NCBI RefSeq assembly: GCF_014698065.1
Contig: NZ_JACJSI010000002.1
Span: 124,001-188,000 of the forward strand
Direction of reading: 5' to 3'
Length of the DNA stretch: 64,000 bases
DNA from: Nostoc flagelliforme FACHB-838
GTDB lineage: Bacteria > Cyanobacteriota > Cyanobacteriia > Cyanobacteriales > Nostocaceae
Of the stretch, positions 17,868 to 27,052 are shown one piece after another. Every line of letters starts with the position of its first letter. Position 1 is the stretch's first letter. Under the pieces are notes generated by a model. The model searched no databases and had not been told where the DNA came from. It was given only the letters and a program-made list of their open reading frames with translations. Both the position numbers and the translations under genes were made by a program.

Positions 17868-19418
17868 TTAAATGATCAGCGGCTCAAGTTCCCGATTATG
17901 CCATTGCCGTTGATGCCATTCGGCAACCAAAGGACGGACAATAAACTTAGGCTGTCCATCGCCTTTAACGTCAATGCGTAAACCCGAATAAGGTCGTCGC
18001 TTCTGAAAACCTTGACCATTGCGACCAATGAAGAGATGCGATCGCGCCACTAATCTATCCTCTTCCATCAAATCTGCTCCCTCAATCCGCTGGCGGCGCA
18101 AACTAAAGCCGCTACCACCACAAACAAGCCAGTGGATATGAGAATCAGCGTGTCCTGTATCCATTGTCTCCAGGTGTTCTAAGCAGTGCGCGTGACCGTT
18201 TAATACCAAATCCACTAAAGAACGCCCCTGAGTTAAGGAACCTAGCTCTTTCGCTACCGCATCCAGCACACCACGCAGGCGATCGCGAATAATCAGAGTT
18301 TGTGCTTGTTGCCACTTTGTCGCCTCAGTTACATAAGGTGGATGATGGAAATAAATTATCCTTCCCCGAACTTCAGAATTATTCCAAGATTCAATTAATC
18401 TTTGTTTGAGCCACTTTAGTTGTTCAATGTCAGTCAGTGTTGTTTTATCAGCAGCTAGTTGTTTATCGATATCAACAATAATTTCTTCAATTTGTGACAG
18501 CTTGGCGTGGAAGTCGTCTAATTGGTCGGCTTCGCTGGGGTTTTCGGGTCGAAGTTTGGCTGAGGTTTCAATAATTTGCTGCTTTTCCTGTTCGTAATCT
18601 TCACGACGTTTTTCTAGAATTCTGCGATCGGCATCACCTTCTTTTGTTTTAGGCAACGGTGGTGGATCGTTAAATGTATTAGAATCTAAGGCAAAGAAAT
18701 CAATACCGCCATAGCGAAAAGTATAATAGCGATTGGGAAGACGGGTAAAATGCCCAGGTTGATACGAAAGACAACGACCTGTATCTGTCTTAGCTGTGTA
18801 GTGTTTATCTAAGTGGCTGGCTAACTCTCCCGGAAGCTGAAACGCCTTTAGATAGTCCATAAATGCCCGTGCGTAGGCTTCACCGGTTCCTGAGCCATGC
18901 AAACCCACATCTAAGTCTAACCGCGATCGCAACAGGCGACGAATGGGTAATGTTGTTAGAGATGCCAAGCTCAATAAAATTGGCAAGTTATAGTAATCGT
19001 GATTTCCCGGTACAGGTAAAATGGGCAGCTTAAAAACCATCTGGTCATAAGCAATCTGCTTGGCATCCTCTCCACCCAAGATAAACTCTTGATAGGGCTG
19101 GATAAAGTTTTGCTGGTAGTATTCCCTCGAACCCACTAAATAGATCACATCTCCGGTGTGCAGCATAAAACTGCATTCATTGTGATAAGGAAGCATGAGT
19201 TCAGCTACCTGTCGCTGAGGATTGTGACCCCGGTGCTTGCCGGAACCACTATCACCGACAACTAAAAATGAGAACTCAGAATTGTCTGTTTGACCATCCT
19301 CTAACACCAGCCGGGTTTGATCGATGTTCCGTTCCACAATTAACGGATCTTGCCACCGTACCCGCTGATTCATTTTACGAATTTTGTTAGCGATCGCTGG
19401 ATCAGATACGAGTTTCAA
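17868..19418 (-). CDS. Calcineurin-like metallophosphoesterase
   Basis: The 516-residue protein shows the metallophosphoesterase metal-binding motifs in order: FLVVGDSGSG (Asp56), LHTGDVIY (Asp90), PVPGNHDYY (Asn139-His140), YFHHPPY and a final NGHAHCLE. The dimetal centre hydrolyses phosphoester bonds; the natural substrate is not predictable. A long charged helical insert (about 265-330, EKRREDYEQEKQQI...) sits between the GNHD and HHPP motifs and is not part of the minimal fold. No signal peptide is visible, so it is likely cytosolic. The gene follows a lipid kinase on the same strand, 81 bp downstream of it. Confidence 0.85.
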   Translation of the reverse strand: MKLVSDPAIANKIRKMNQRVRWQDPLIVERNIDQTRLVLEDGQTDNSEFSFLVVGDSGSGKHRGHNPQRQVAELMLPYHNECSFMLHTGDVIYLVGSREYYQQNFIQPYQEFILGGEDAKQIAYDQMVFKLPILPVPGNHDYYNLPILLSLASLTTLPIRRLLRSRLDLDVGLHGSGTGEAYARAFMDYLKAFQLPGELASHLDKHYTAKTDTGRCLSYQPGHFTRLPNRYYTFRYGGIDFFALDSNTFNDPPPLPKTKEGDADRRILEKRREDYEQEKQQIIETSAKLRPENPSEADQLDDFHAKLSQIEEIIVDIDKQLAADKTTLTDIEQLKWLKQRLIESWNNSEVRGRIIYFHHPPYVTEATKWQQAQTLIIRDRLRGVLDAVAKELGSLTQGRSLVDLVLNGHAHCLEHLETMDTGHADSHIHWLVCGGSGFSLRRQRIEGADLMEEDRLVARSHLFIGRNGQGFQKRRPYSGLRIDVKGDGQPKFIVRPLVAEWHQRQWHNRELEPLII

Positions 19419-19499
19419 TATAACTTACTCCTGAATCTTTAATTGAAGGTGAGCAGAAGAAAGAGGTTACAACAAGTGTTTACCCCATGCTCAATGCCC

Positions 19500-20471
19500 T
19501 CATTCTGTCGCTGTGTCTTTCATCTCAATAGTTAGATTAGGAAGTCCCTCTAGTTTTTCTGTAGGTTCAACTTCTTCTACTAATGGCACAAAAATTCGTA
19601 AGCCTGCTGGCACACACTTAATTTCTACTGGTGTTGTGCCCACTATTTCACCATCTAGAACAACCTTTTGTGGTGGCTCAGTTGTAATTTTAAATTGTTT
19701 GGCTCGCAGAAAGCCAATATCATTCCGTTCTGCGGCGTTACCTGTAGAAGCTGTTTGAAATAGATGAAATGTAGCTGCGATCGCTCCTGCCCTGTTAGCT
19801 GGAGCTACAATTGTTAAATCTAGTAACCCATCATCATAAATCAGGCCTGCTGGCCCCTGAGCCAAAACTGAAGTTGCAGGCGCGGCATTTGCTACCGTTA
19901 CCGCACAGGCGCTAGTTTTAATTATCCTGTCTTCAGTTTCAATTTCAACATCAAAATTTTTTAAGCTTCTTAGTTGCTGAATTCCCGCGAAAACGTAGGC
20001 CATCATTCCAAAACGATTCTTGGCTTCCCGGTCTGCCAATTCTACAGTTTCAGCTTCAAAGCCAATACCTGCCAAAAGAACCATAGGGTGATCGTTGCAA
20101 TAAGCTACGTCTACATCGCGGGTTGATCCCTGCAAAATTGTCTCACACGCACCTGCGATCGTGTCAGGAATTCCTAAAGCTGTGGCAAAAGCATTTGCTG
20201 TGCCTCGAGAAATAATGCCAAAGGAAATATTACTACCTATTACAGCTGTCGCCGCCGCTGAGAGTGTACCATCTCCCCCAGAAGCAATGATTGCATCTAC
20301 CCCTCGCTCTACTGCTTGATATGCTAGTTGATCGGCATCGATTTCTTCAGTTGTGACATAAATATCTAGGTCAATACCTGGCTCTAATATTGCCCTAATT
20401 TGTGCCAGTTCTATATCGGGGTCGCCCTGACCCGCAACAGGATTGAAGATGAGACAGGCGGAACGATTCAT
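19500..20471 (-). CDS. YegS/BmrU-family diacylglycerol/lipid kinase
   Basis: The 323-residue product has the lipid-kinase catalytic-domain signatures: the N-terminal FNPVAGQGDPD, the nucleotide-binding ASGGDGTLSAAATAV at about 62-76, and ISRGTANAFATALGIP at about 85-100. The C-terminal beta domain ends in KVVLDGEIVGTTPVEIKCVP. The family phosphorylates diacylglycerol or related lipids with ATP at the membrane surface; the exact lipid cannot be told. It lies upstream of the metallophosphoesterase on the same strand, so the two could be co-transcribed. Confidence 0.88.
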   Translation of the reverse strand: MNRSACLIFNPVAGQGDPDIELAQIRAILEPGIDLDIYVTTEEIDADQLAYQAVERGVDAIIASGGDGTLSAAATAVIGSNISFGIISRGTANAFATALGIPDTIAGACETILQGSTRDVDVAYCNDHPMVLLAGIGFEAETVELADREAKNRFGMMAYVFAGIQQLRSLKNFDVEIETEDRIIKTSACAVTVANAAPATSVLAQGPAGLIYDDGLLDLTIVAPANRAGAIAATFHLFQTASTGNAAERNDIGFLRAKQFKITTEPPQKVVLDGEIVGTTPVEIKCVPAGLRIFVPLVEEVEPTEKLEGLPNLTIEMKDTATE

Positions 20472-20855
20472 AAGGCATTACAACTAAGCTTGGATTATTA
20501 ATGAAGATACCAAATTATTCTTAGCATTCCTGTAAATTTTCGGCTTCCCTTTTGGGGCTGAGTTTTTTGGATATATTGACCAATTTTAGTAGGATCTGCG
20601 ATCGCATCTTTATTTCATCTGGATAAGTCAATAAGTTCTTTAACTATCCGCTTAAGTGTCTTATCTGCCCTTGCTTTTTAGCTGAAATACTAAGACTATG
20701 AATGCAATTTGTTTGATATTCAGTCTCAAGCGATCGCACATCAAATTAATAGACCTACCCTAAAAATAGAGAATAGAAATTTTATTGCTCCTTGTTAAAT
20801 TTTTGGAAGCTAAAAAATTTAATTATTACGTTCCATTTTTGAAAAAAATATTAAC

Positions 20856-21047
20856 TAGGACTTACGCATTGACAAGAAATACCAAATATACCTAAAGGTT
20901 AAAAATCATATCTTTTGTAAGGACACAGCATTGCTGTGCCCCTACAGCATGGTCTATTTACGATCAAAGGATAATTAAGAAAAGCCTGAAATAATTTATC
21001 TTTAGTTAATTCACATCACGATACATTTGTACAGTGCGTAAGTCCTA
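20856..21047. mobile_element. MITE-like element, 192 bp, with 13-bp terminal inverted repeats
   Basis: taggacttacgca at 20856-20868 is repeated as its perfect reverse complement at 21035-21047. Both ends start with TA, which would fit a TA target duplication as made by IS630/Tc1-type transposases. The interior has no coding sequence but has a hairpin (gcacagcaatgc-type, about 20921-20938). Related ends occur at about 10193-10206 and 52597-52642. It is presumably moved by a transposase encoded elsewhere. Confidence 0.6.
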
Positions 21048-21052
21048 TGAAC

Positions 21053-21091
21053 ATATTTTAGATTTTGGATTCGATCCAAAATCTAAAATAT
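21053..21091 (-). terminator. 18-bp perfect palindrome after the cyclophilin gene
   Basis: atattttagattttggat (21053-21070) pairs perfectly with 21074-21091 across a 3-base loop. It begins 11 bp after the cyclophilin stop codon on the minus strand. It is AT-rich, without a clean T-run, so it could be a terminator or mRNA-end stabiliser. Confidence 0.5.
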
Positions 21092-21101
21092 CTAAAATAT
21101 A

Positions 21102-22208
21102 TTATGCGGCTTGCGGCTCAACCAGATTTTTTATTCCCTGAACCACAGTTGCGGATTCAATTTTGTCACCCGCCTTCAGTTTATCCAAAACTTCTTTACC
21201 TTCGGTAAGATAGCCAAAAACGGCATAACGACCATCCAGTAGGTTGCGTCCCGCGGGGGTGAGTTCCGGTTCAAACAAAAAGAAGAAAAATTGTGATGAA
21301 CCACTATTTACTTCACTTTCGCGACGAGCCATCACTACTGCACCAAAGGCAGAGAAAGGCAGAACTGGCATATCTACGTAACGACCAGCTTCTTCTAGAG
21401 TAATGCCATAAGTAGGTGCTTTATCGCCTTGAACTAAGATTTCTAAAGGAATAGCGCGATATTTGCCCGTTGTTGGGTCAATAAAACCTACGTCTTTCCC
21501 AGCAGGATCTCCAGTTTGGAGAAAGTAAGATTCTTCAGAACGGGTAAATTCTAAACCATTATAAAAACCCCTTTGTACCAAATCTACAAAATTACCAGCA
21601 GTTACAGGGGCACTGTAACCGTCTACAACAACGGTCAAATCACCTTTGTTGGTTTTGAATTCTACTGTGGCACGACCTTTAAGTTGTGGCAGATTACTGT
21701 ACTCAGTAGGCACTTCAAAGGGGAATTGTGTCACCATTGACTCTTCTAGCTCAGTAATGAGATCCAGAAGTTTGCCTCTCTCTTGCAGAATTTGTTCTTT
21801 ATCCTTGCTCTTCGCCAATTCTTGCAATTTATTCACCCCAGATTTTAACTCGCTAATCCAAGCTTCGGCTTGGGGTTGGCGTTCTGCGGGAACGCTTGTT
21901 AAGATTTGGGAAGGTTTATCGAGAATACGGGATGCTTGGCTAATGTCTTTGGAAATAGCACCCCAACGCCGATTTGCCCGCAGTTGGGCAGAGATGTCCT
22001 CTAAACTGCCTTGTAGTTGCCGCACAGGTTTGTTGTCTATCGGGAGTGCATACCGCAACAAAGCCTTGCCGTCGGTAATTGCATTGCCCGCTGGCAGTGC
22101 GGCGCTACTGGAGGGAGTCCACCCAGCTGTAGTTATGCCTAAAAATATTGTTACCAGCAGTATTGCCATTAGGCTGTTCTTCAGCCAGGATTTTAATAAG
22201 TTAAGCAT
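21102..22208 (-). CDS. Secreted/lumenal cyclophilin-type peptidyl-prolyl isomerase (CYP38/TLP40-like)
   Basis: The likely start is the ATG at 22208 (MLNLLKSWLKNSLMAILLVT), giving 368 residues; an ATG four codons upstream is also possible. A signal peptide ends near SSSAALPAG. An N-terminal helical domain (about 40-165, with QLRANRRWGAISKDISQASR and LITELEESMV) precedes the cyclophilin barrel (about 175-365: LPQLKGRATVEFKTNKGDL, GNFVDLVQRGFYNGLEF, GSSQFFFFLFEPEL, LDGRYAVFGYLTEG). This architecture matches the thylakoid-lumen cyclophilin CYP38/TLP40, which helps photosystem II assembly in plants. Proline isomerase activity may be weak in this subgroup. Confidence 0.87.
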   Translation of the reverse strand: MLNLLKSWLKNSLMAILLVTIFLGITTAGWTPSSSAALPAGNAITDGKALLRYALPIDNKPVRQLQGSLEDISAQLRANRRWGAISKDISQASRILDKPSQILTSVPAERQPQAEAWISELKSGVNKLQELAKSKDKEQILQERGKLLDLITELEESMVTQFPFEVPTEYSNLPQLKGRATVEFKTNKGDLTVVVDGYSAPVTAGNFVDLVQRGFYNGLEFTRSEESYFLQTGDPAGKDVGFIDPTTGKYRAIPLEILVQGDKAPTYGITLEEAGRYVDMPVLPFSAFGAVVMARRESEVNSGSSQFFFFLFEPELTPAGRNLLDGRYAVFGYLTEGKEVLDKLKAGDKIESATVVQGIKNLVEPQAA

Positions 22209-22409
22209 GGGATAACTCAAATGCAGCAGTGAATTGTTGACTGGACGTAACCCATAAACAATCTTCCCACGTTAGGTGATGAGTGGAGCAGAGGTCTAGG
22301 GCAGAGTAAAATGACTAATGACAATAACAACTAACTAATGACAAATGCCCAATGACGACCCTAGAAGGGTACAATAAATGCCGATTGTCTTCCAAAATTT
22401 GAAAGTTTC

Positions 22410-22967
22410 ATGATCTCCAGTAACGACTTTCGACCCGGTGTTTCAATTGTATTGGATGGGTCTGTATGGCGAGTGCTTGAATTCCTGCACGTCAAACCAG
22501 GCAAAGGTTCTGCCTTTGTACGAACTAAGCTAAAAAATGTCCAGAGTGGGAGCGTGATGGAAAAAACGTTCCGAGCCGGGGAAACAGTACCGCAAGCCAC
22601 TCTCGAAAAAAGTACGATGCAACATACCTATAAAGAGGGCGATGAGTTCGTCTTTATGGATATGGAAACCTATGAAGAAGGCAGATTAACCCGCGCACAA
22701 ATTGGCGATCGCGTCAAATATCTCAAGGAAGGTATGGAAGCCGAGGTTATCCGATGGGGCGACCAAGTGCTGGGAGTAGAATTGCCTAAGTCTGTGGTTT
22801 TGGAAATTGTCCAAACAGATCCAGGTTTAAAAGGTGACACTGCCACCGGTGGCTCAAAACCAGCAACCCTGGAAACTGGTGCAATTGTGATGGTTCCTTT
22901 GTTTATTTCCCAAGGAGAACGCATCAAAGTTGATACTCAGGAAGATAAGTATATCAGCAGGGAATAA
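22410..22967 (+). CDS. efp: Translation elongation factor P
   Basis: EF-P binds between the P and E sites and relieves ribosome stalling at polyproline stretches. The 185-residue length and the three-domain order are normal. The start [20 protein letters not shown] leads to the loop [17 protein letters not shown] with the modifiable residue at the loop tip (Lys in PGKG). The middle contains [18 protein letters not shown] and the C-terminal S1-like domain has [19 protein letters not shown] and [11 protein letters not shown]. It is followed 108 bp later by accB on the same strand, a common cyanobacterial pair. Confidence 0.97.
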   Translation: MISSNDFRPGVSIVLDGSVWRVLEFLHVKPGKGSAFVRTKLKNVQSGSVMEKTFRAGETVPQATLEKSTMQHTYKEGDEFVFMDMETYEEGRLTRAQIGDRVKYLKEGMEAEVIRWGDQVLGVELPKSVVLEIVQTDPGLKGDTATGGSKPATLETGAIVMVPLFISQGERIKVDTQEDKYISRE

Positions 22968-23075
22968 CTTTCATCTCTATGGAGATGCAAGTCCCGATTT
23001 AAATCCCTACATAGGGATTAATCCCCTGCCACACTTAAGATACTAATTTACGGATAGGTCGAGGTAATAAAAACT

Positions 23076-23633
23076 GTGCCATTGGACTTTAATGAAATCC
23101 GCCAACTACTGGCAACTATCGCACAAACAGATATTGCAGAAGTCACGCTCAAAAGCAATGATTTTGAGCTAACAGTCCGTAAGGCTGTAAGCGTCAGCAA
23201 TCAGATGTTGTCGGTAGGTCAAGCGACCTTCGGTGGTGTGGTAGGTTCTGGTTCGACATCGGGTTCATCTGGGGCAAGCCAGGTGAACACAAGTCAGCTA
23301 ACAGAGGTGTCCACATCTCGCGTGTTTGAGAATACTGGAACTAACACACAATTGCAGTTGCCAGTAAATCCTCCCTCAACCATTGATCAAAGATTAGTAG
23401 AAGTGCCTTCCCCAATGGTAGGAACCTTTTATCGCGCTCCTGCGCCAGGAGAAGCGGCATTTGTGGAAGTTGGCGATCGCGTCCGCAAGGGTCAAACAGT
23501 CTGTATCATTGAGGCCATGAAGCTGATGAATGAAATCGAAGCCGAAGTCTCTGGACAGGTGATGGAAATTCTTCTCCAAAATGGTGACGCTGTAGAATAT
23601 GGTCAACCTTTGATGCGAATTAACCCTGATTAA
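23076..23633 (+). CDS. accB: Biotin carboxyl carrier protein of acetyl-CoA carboxylase
   Basis: AccB carries biotin between the biotin carboxylase and carboxyltransferase parts of acetyl-CoA carboxylase, the first committed step of fatty-acid synthesis. The 185-residue frame begins with GTG at 23076 (read as Met, then PLDFNEIRQLLATI), which is the conserved start; an internal ATG would truncate the N-terminal helix. After a Ser/Gly/Thr linker (about 55-100) comes the biotinyl domain with VPSPMVGTFYRAPAPGE and the biotinylation site EAMKLMNEIEAE (Lys149). It pairs with efp upstream. Confidence 0.96.
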   Translation: MPLDFNEIRQLLATIAQTDIAEVTLKSNDFELTVRKAVSVSNQMLSVGQATFGGVVGSGSTSGSSGASQVNTSQLTEVSTSRVFENTGTNTQLQLPVNPPSTIDQRLVEVPSPMVGTFYRAPAPGEAAFVEVGDRVRKGQTVCIIEAMKLMNEIEAEVSGQVMEILLQNGDAVEYGQPLMRINPD

Positions 23634-23695
23634 GTATTAATGTATATATGAAGTGAGTCATTGTTAAAACTTTCAGTCCTTGCGGGTCAATCCTG

Positions 23696-24043
23696 ATGAA
23701 ACAAACGTTGCCTTTACCACCAGAAGTGGTGCAACAAGTAGCTGAATACTTCAGCCTGTTAAGTGAGCCAATGCGCCTGCGGCTGCTACACTTATTACGG
23801 GATGAAGAAAAATGCGTGCAAGAGTTGGTAGAGGCAACACAGACTTCTCAGGCAAATGTGTCAAAACACCTGAAGGTAATGTGGCAAGCAGGTATCCTTA
23901 GCCGCCGCAGTGAAGGAACTTGCGCCTATTACCGGGTGGAAGATCAAATGATTTTTGAGTTGTGTAATCGGGTTTGCGATCGCCTCGCCACAAGGCTAGA
24001 GCAGCAAGCCCGTAATTTTCGTGTATTAAATAGCAAACGTTAG
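23696..24043 (+). CDS. ArsR/SmtB-family winged-helix regulator
   Basis: The 115-residue protein has the ArsR-type winged helix: YFSLLSEPMRLRLLHLLRDE (helices 1-2), CVQELVEATQTSQANVSKHL (the HTH, with recognition helix TSQANVSKHLKVM), and the wing GILSRRSEGTCAYYRVED. It lacks the paired Cys metal site of SmtB/ArsR in helix 3 (only one Cys, in EKCVQEL), so metal sensing is not supported. It lies 62 bp after accB; regulation of that gene pair is only a guess. Confidence 0.85.
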   Translation: MKQTLPLPPEVVQQVAEYFSLLSEPMRLRLLHLLRDEEKCVQELVEATQTSQANVSKHLKVMWQAGILSRRSEGTCAYYRVEDQMIFELCNRVCDRLATRLEQQARNFRVLNSKR

Positions 24044-24045
24044 GT

Positions 24046-24163
24046 CTTTTGTCATTTGTCATTTGTCAGTTGTTATTTGTGAAAAACTAATGACCAATGA
24101 TTATTTGTCATTTGTCAGTTGTCATTTGTGAAAAACTAATGACCAATGACTAATGACCAATGA
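24046..24163. repeat. Heptamer short tandem repeats (STRR)
   Basis: Runs of degenerate 7-mers (gtcattt, gtcagtt on one side; caatgac, taatgac on the other) make up this spacer between two convergent genes, with a unit of about 60 bp repeated (ttatttgtgaaaaactaatg and ttgtcatttgtgaaaaactaatg). The two halves are roughly reverse complements, so the transcript could fold. This is the STRR class known from heterocystous cyanobacteria. Confidence 0.75.
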
Positions 24164-24781
24164 CTAAAGGGGATAATTTTTCTGAAACTGTTCACGAGTT
24201 AGGGGTTGTTGTAACTCTACACCTTCACCACCTAAGACATCCAACGGTTTGCCGTTTACATCAATGTAAACCTTAGCTTTAGGGTTTAAAGTTGTCGCAG
24301 TGTAAACAACTTGTCCCACGCGGCCCATCATTGAAGTACTACCACCACCGCTGGTAAAATCTTCAGATAAATTAACGTGAACCTCGTCATTTTCCGCTTT
24401 CAGCCCCAACAGTTTGGTTCCTTTGGGGATGGTTGTAGAATCTGTCCCTTCTGTTGGGCCTGCTAACAAGCTTTGGAAAGCTGCTTCTAAAGGCTGGTTG
24501 GGTCGTATAGAAGCGACTCTAACAGGTTGGGGGACTAAAGTAACATTTTTGTCTGTTGATCTTAGCCAATAAACGTTAGGGGTTTGCTCATTAGCTGGTT
24601 GCCTAGTTGATGGCTGTGATGGCTGTTCGATGCGCCCAGAGGGGTTTGAGGGTATGGGAGTATTGCTCGACTGTGAAGTAAACCAAGCTAAACCGCCACC
24701 CACCGTTACAACCGCTACTGACACGGCTGCAATCACGCCTGAAGAAATACGATTAGATCCTTGTTGGCCTTTCATGTTCAA
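24164..24781 (-). CDS. GerMN-domain membrane-anchored protein
   Basis: The 205-residue product has a short N-terminal anchor (SSGVIAAVSVAVVTVGGGLAW, about 13-33) and a Pro/Ser-rich linker. A GerMN domain follows at about 68-195 (NVYWLRSTDKNVTLVPQPVR, ALEAAFQSLLAGPTEGTDS-like block, TKLLGLKAENDEVHVNLSEDF, QVVYTATTLNPKAKVYIDVN). GerMN was named from the Bacillus GerM germination protein but is widespread in cell-envelope proteins, with no defined reaction. In cyanobacteria it probably acts in the periplasm or at the cell wall. It is transcribed toward a repeat-filled spacer. Confidence 0.85.
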   Translation of the reverse strand: MNMKGQQGSNRISSGVIAAVSVAVVTVGGGLAWFTSQSSNTPIPSNPSGRIEQPSQPSTRQPANEQTPNVYWLRSTDKNVTLVPQPVRVASIRPNQPLEAAFQSLLAGPTEGTDSTTIPKGTKLLGLKAENDEVHVNLSEDFTSGGGSTSMMGRVGQVVYTATTLNPKAKVYIDVNGKPLDVLGGEGVELQQPLTREQFQKNYPL

Positions 24782-25093
24782 AACTTTCCTAACTGAGGGC
24801 TGATATGGTAGTTATGTGAGGAGCAGCCTGGTTAAAGACGATACTTATAAGTGAAGAGTTTCCTATAACCGGGAGGAGACTTGATGGCTCAAAATACAAC
24901 ATTAGTCCCGTGACTCCCTAATTCAATTCTAGAATTTTTACTTCTAATCCGTCACCTGCCAAATTATGTAAATCTCATTCTTTCTAAAGATGATCGAAAA
25001 TTAAATTTACAAAGCAGAGGAGGCGGAGTAGTTCTCATAAAAGACACTCCGCGAAACTCTGCGCTTCCCTTTGCGCCCCTCTGCGTTTAATCT
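24782..25093. other. Intergenic region between proS and the GerMN gene
   Basis: About 310 bp without a gene. Positions about 25020-25090 carry a Nostoc-type spacer repeat (cactccgcgaaactctgcg followed by cttccctttgcgcccctctgcg), seen upstream or downstream of many genes in this group. No terminator with a clear T-run was recognised. Confidence 0.45.
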
Positions 25094-26902
25094 TTACCCT
25101 CTATATGCTTCCGTAATCCATTGTTTGAGTGTAGTTGTAACTTCCTCAATGACGATTTCTTGAGATTTACGAGTAACTCTTTCTACAACTTCAACTTTGC
25201 CATTAGCGATCGCGCGTCCCGTTACAATTCTATAAGGTATGCCAATCAAGTCAGCATCTTTAAATTTCACTCCCGCCCGTTCATCGCGGTCATCTAGTAG
25301 GGTTTCAATTCCCGCTTGATTGAGTTCTGTATAAAGTTTTTGGGCGATTTCGATTTGTTGAGCATCCTTTATGTTAGGAATTGTGACGATCGCGTGGTAG
25401 GGTGCGATCGCAACTGGCCAAATAATCCCATCTTTATCGTAAGATTGCTCTACAGCAGCTTGCGCTAATCGTGACACGCCTACGCCAAAACAACCCATCA
25501 ATAGCGGCTTTTCTTCACCCTGTTCATTGGTATAAGTTGCTCCCATCGCTTGGGAATATTTAGTACCTAATTGAAAAATGTGACCTGCTTCAATTCCACG
25601 GGCGCTGAATAGAGTTTGTTCTGGGTTATGGATGGCGCGATCGCCTGGTCTTGCCTTCCGTATATCTACTATTTGCCTTGGTGCTGCAAATTGCTCACCC
25701 CAATTAGCACCAACTACGTGATAGCCAGCTTCATTCGCGCCTGTAACAAAGTTTTTTAAATCAACGGCTGTTTGATCCACTAAGCGCAAAAACTTGGGGT
25801 GAATCTGTTTATTTCCAGTAATATACTCATCTGCAATATCTGGCGCAATGTAGCCTAAAGGTAGAGATTTAGCTGTCCATGCTTGCTGGGCTTCTACATT
25901 TGGTACATTTAAACTAATAATAGTTTTAGCACCATATTCAGAAGCTAATTTAGTCAATTCATTTTGCAATTTGACCTCATTAACTTCCTGATCGCCTCGG
26001 ATGCTCACCAGAACTAGCACCGTTATACCATTATCATAAACTGTCTGATAAAGGACATTTTTCACTAATTGAGTCGGAGAACAGCTGAGAAGCTGACAGA
26101 CCTTTTCAATCGTCTCTGTTCCAGGTGTATCGCGTTTCTCGTAGGTTGTAAACCGTGAGGTTTCGGCATCAATTGGTAAAGAAACAGCCTTTTCTACGTT
26201 AGCGGCGTATTTACCATCCTCAGTGTAGAGAACTTCATCTTCACCAGCTTCTGCCAAAACCATAAATTCTGTGGAACCAGAACCGCCAATTGCACCAGAA
26301 TCAGCTTCTACTGCCCGAAAAGCTAAACCAGAACGCCGCAGAATATTACTGTACGCTTTATACATATCCTGGTAAGTTTCTTTGAGGCTGGCTTCATCGG
26401 TATGGAAGGAATAGGCATCCTTCATGATAAACTCCCGTCCGCGCATTAAACCAAAGCGGGGACGAATTTCATCGCGGAATTTGGTTTGAATTTGGTAGAG
26501 ATTTAGTGGTAGCTGGCGATAAGAGCGAATCATATCACGAGCGATCGCTGTGACTACTTCTTCATGAGTTGGGCCTAATCCTAATTGTTGCTCACGGCGG
26601 TCAATTAGGGAAAACATGATCCCCTCAGCTTTGGTATAAGTGTCCCAGCGTTCCGATTCTTTCCATAAATCAGCAGGTTGTAATTGTGGCAAAAGACACT
26701 CTTGTGCGCCTGTAGCGTTCATTTCTTCCCGCACAATTTGGGAAACTTTTTGCAATACCCGCCACATCAAAGGCAAATAAGCATAAAGACCACTACCGAT
26801 GCGACGAATGTAGCCTGCACGGAGTAATAATTTATGACTAGGAATCTCAGCATCAGCCGGATCATCCCGGAGTGTAACGAATAACATTTGTGACAGTCGC
26901 AT
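25094..26902 (-). CDS. proS: Prolyl-tRNA synthetase (bacterial type, with editing domain)
   Basis: ProRS charges tRNA-Pro in the cytosol. The 602 residues give the bacterial type ProS with the INS editing domain between motifs 2 and 3. The start [20 protein letters not shown] is canonical. Class II motif 1 lies near residue 45-75, motif 2 is the [21 protein letters not shown] block near 140-160, and the C-terminal part shows [18 protein letters not shown] (motif 3) and the anticodon-binding domain with [20 protein letters not shown]. It forms a single-gene unit. Confidence 0.97.
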   Translation of the reverse strand: MRLSQMLFVTLRDDPADAEIPSHKLLLRAGYIRRIGSGLYAYLPLMWRVLQKVSQIVREEMNATGAQECLLPQLQPADLWKESERWDTYTKAEGIMFSLIDRREQQLGLGPTHEEVVTAIARDMIRSYRQLPLNLYQIQTKFRDEIRPRFGLMRGREFIMKDAYSFHTDEASLKETYQDMYKAYSNILRRSGLAFRAVEADSGAIGGSGSTEFMVLAEAGEDEVLYTEDGKYAANVEKAVSLPIDAETSRFTTYEKRDTPGTETIEKVCQLLSCSPTQLVKNVLYQTVYDNGITVLVLVSIRGDQEVNEVKLQNELTKLASEYGAKTIISLNVPNVEAQQAWTAKSLPLGYIAPDIADEYITGNKQIHPKFLRLVDQTAVDLKNFVTGANEAGYHVVGANWGEQFAAPRQIVDIRKARPGDRAIHNPEQTLFSARGIEAGHIFQLGTKYSQAMGATYTNEQGEEKPLLMGCFGVGVSRLAQAAVEQSYDKDGIIWPVAIAPYHAIVTIPNIKDAQQIEIAQKLYTELNQAGIETLLDDRDERAGVKFKDADLIGIPYRIVTGRAIANGKVEVVERVTRKSQEIVIEEVTTTLKQWITEAYRG

Positions 26903-27052
26903 CGTTTATAGCCTTTCTTTGATCACTAATTTCTATGTCAACTAAAGTATGAAGTATTAAGGATGAAGTACAAAGTACACAGCGTTATTTATTTTTCATT
27001 TTTACTTATAGCCTTCCGCCTTTTTTGATCGCAACTTTAGGAGAAAACTACC

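Larger units (their letters stand above)
20472..21101. other. Intergenic region with small TIR element and terminator-like palindrome
   Basis: It holds the small inverted-repeat element at 20856-21047 and the 18-bp palindrome at 21053-21091. The remainder (20472-20855) is AT-rich with GCGATCGC palindromes and no recognisable gene. Confidence 0.55.
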
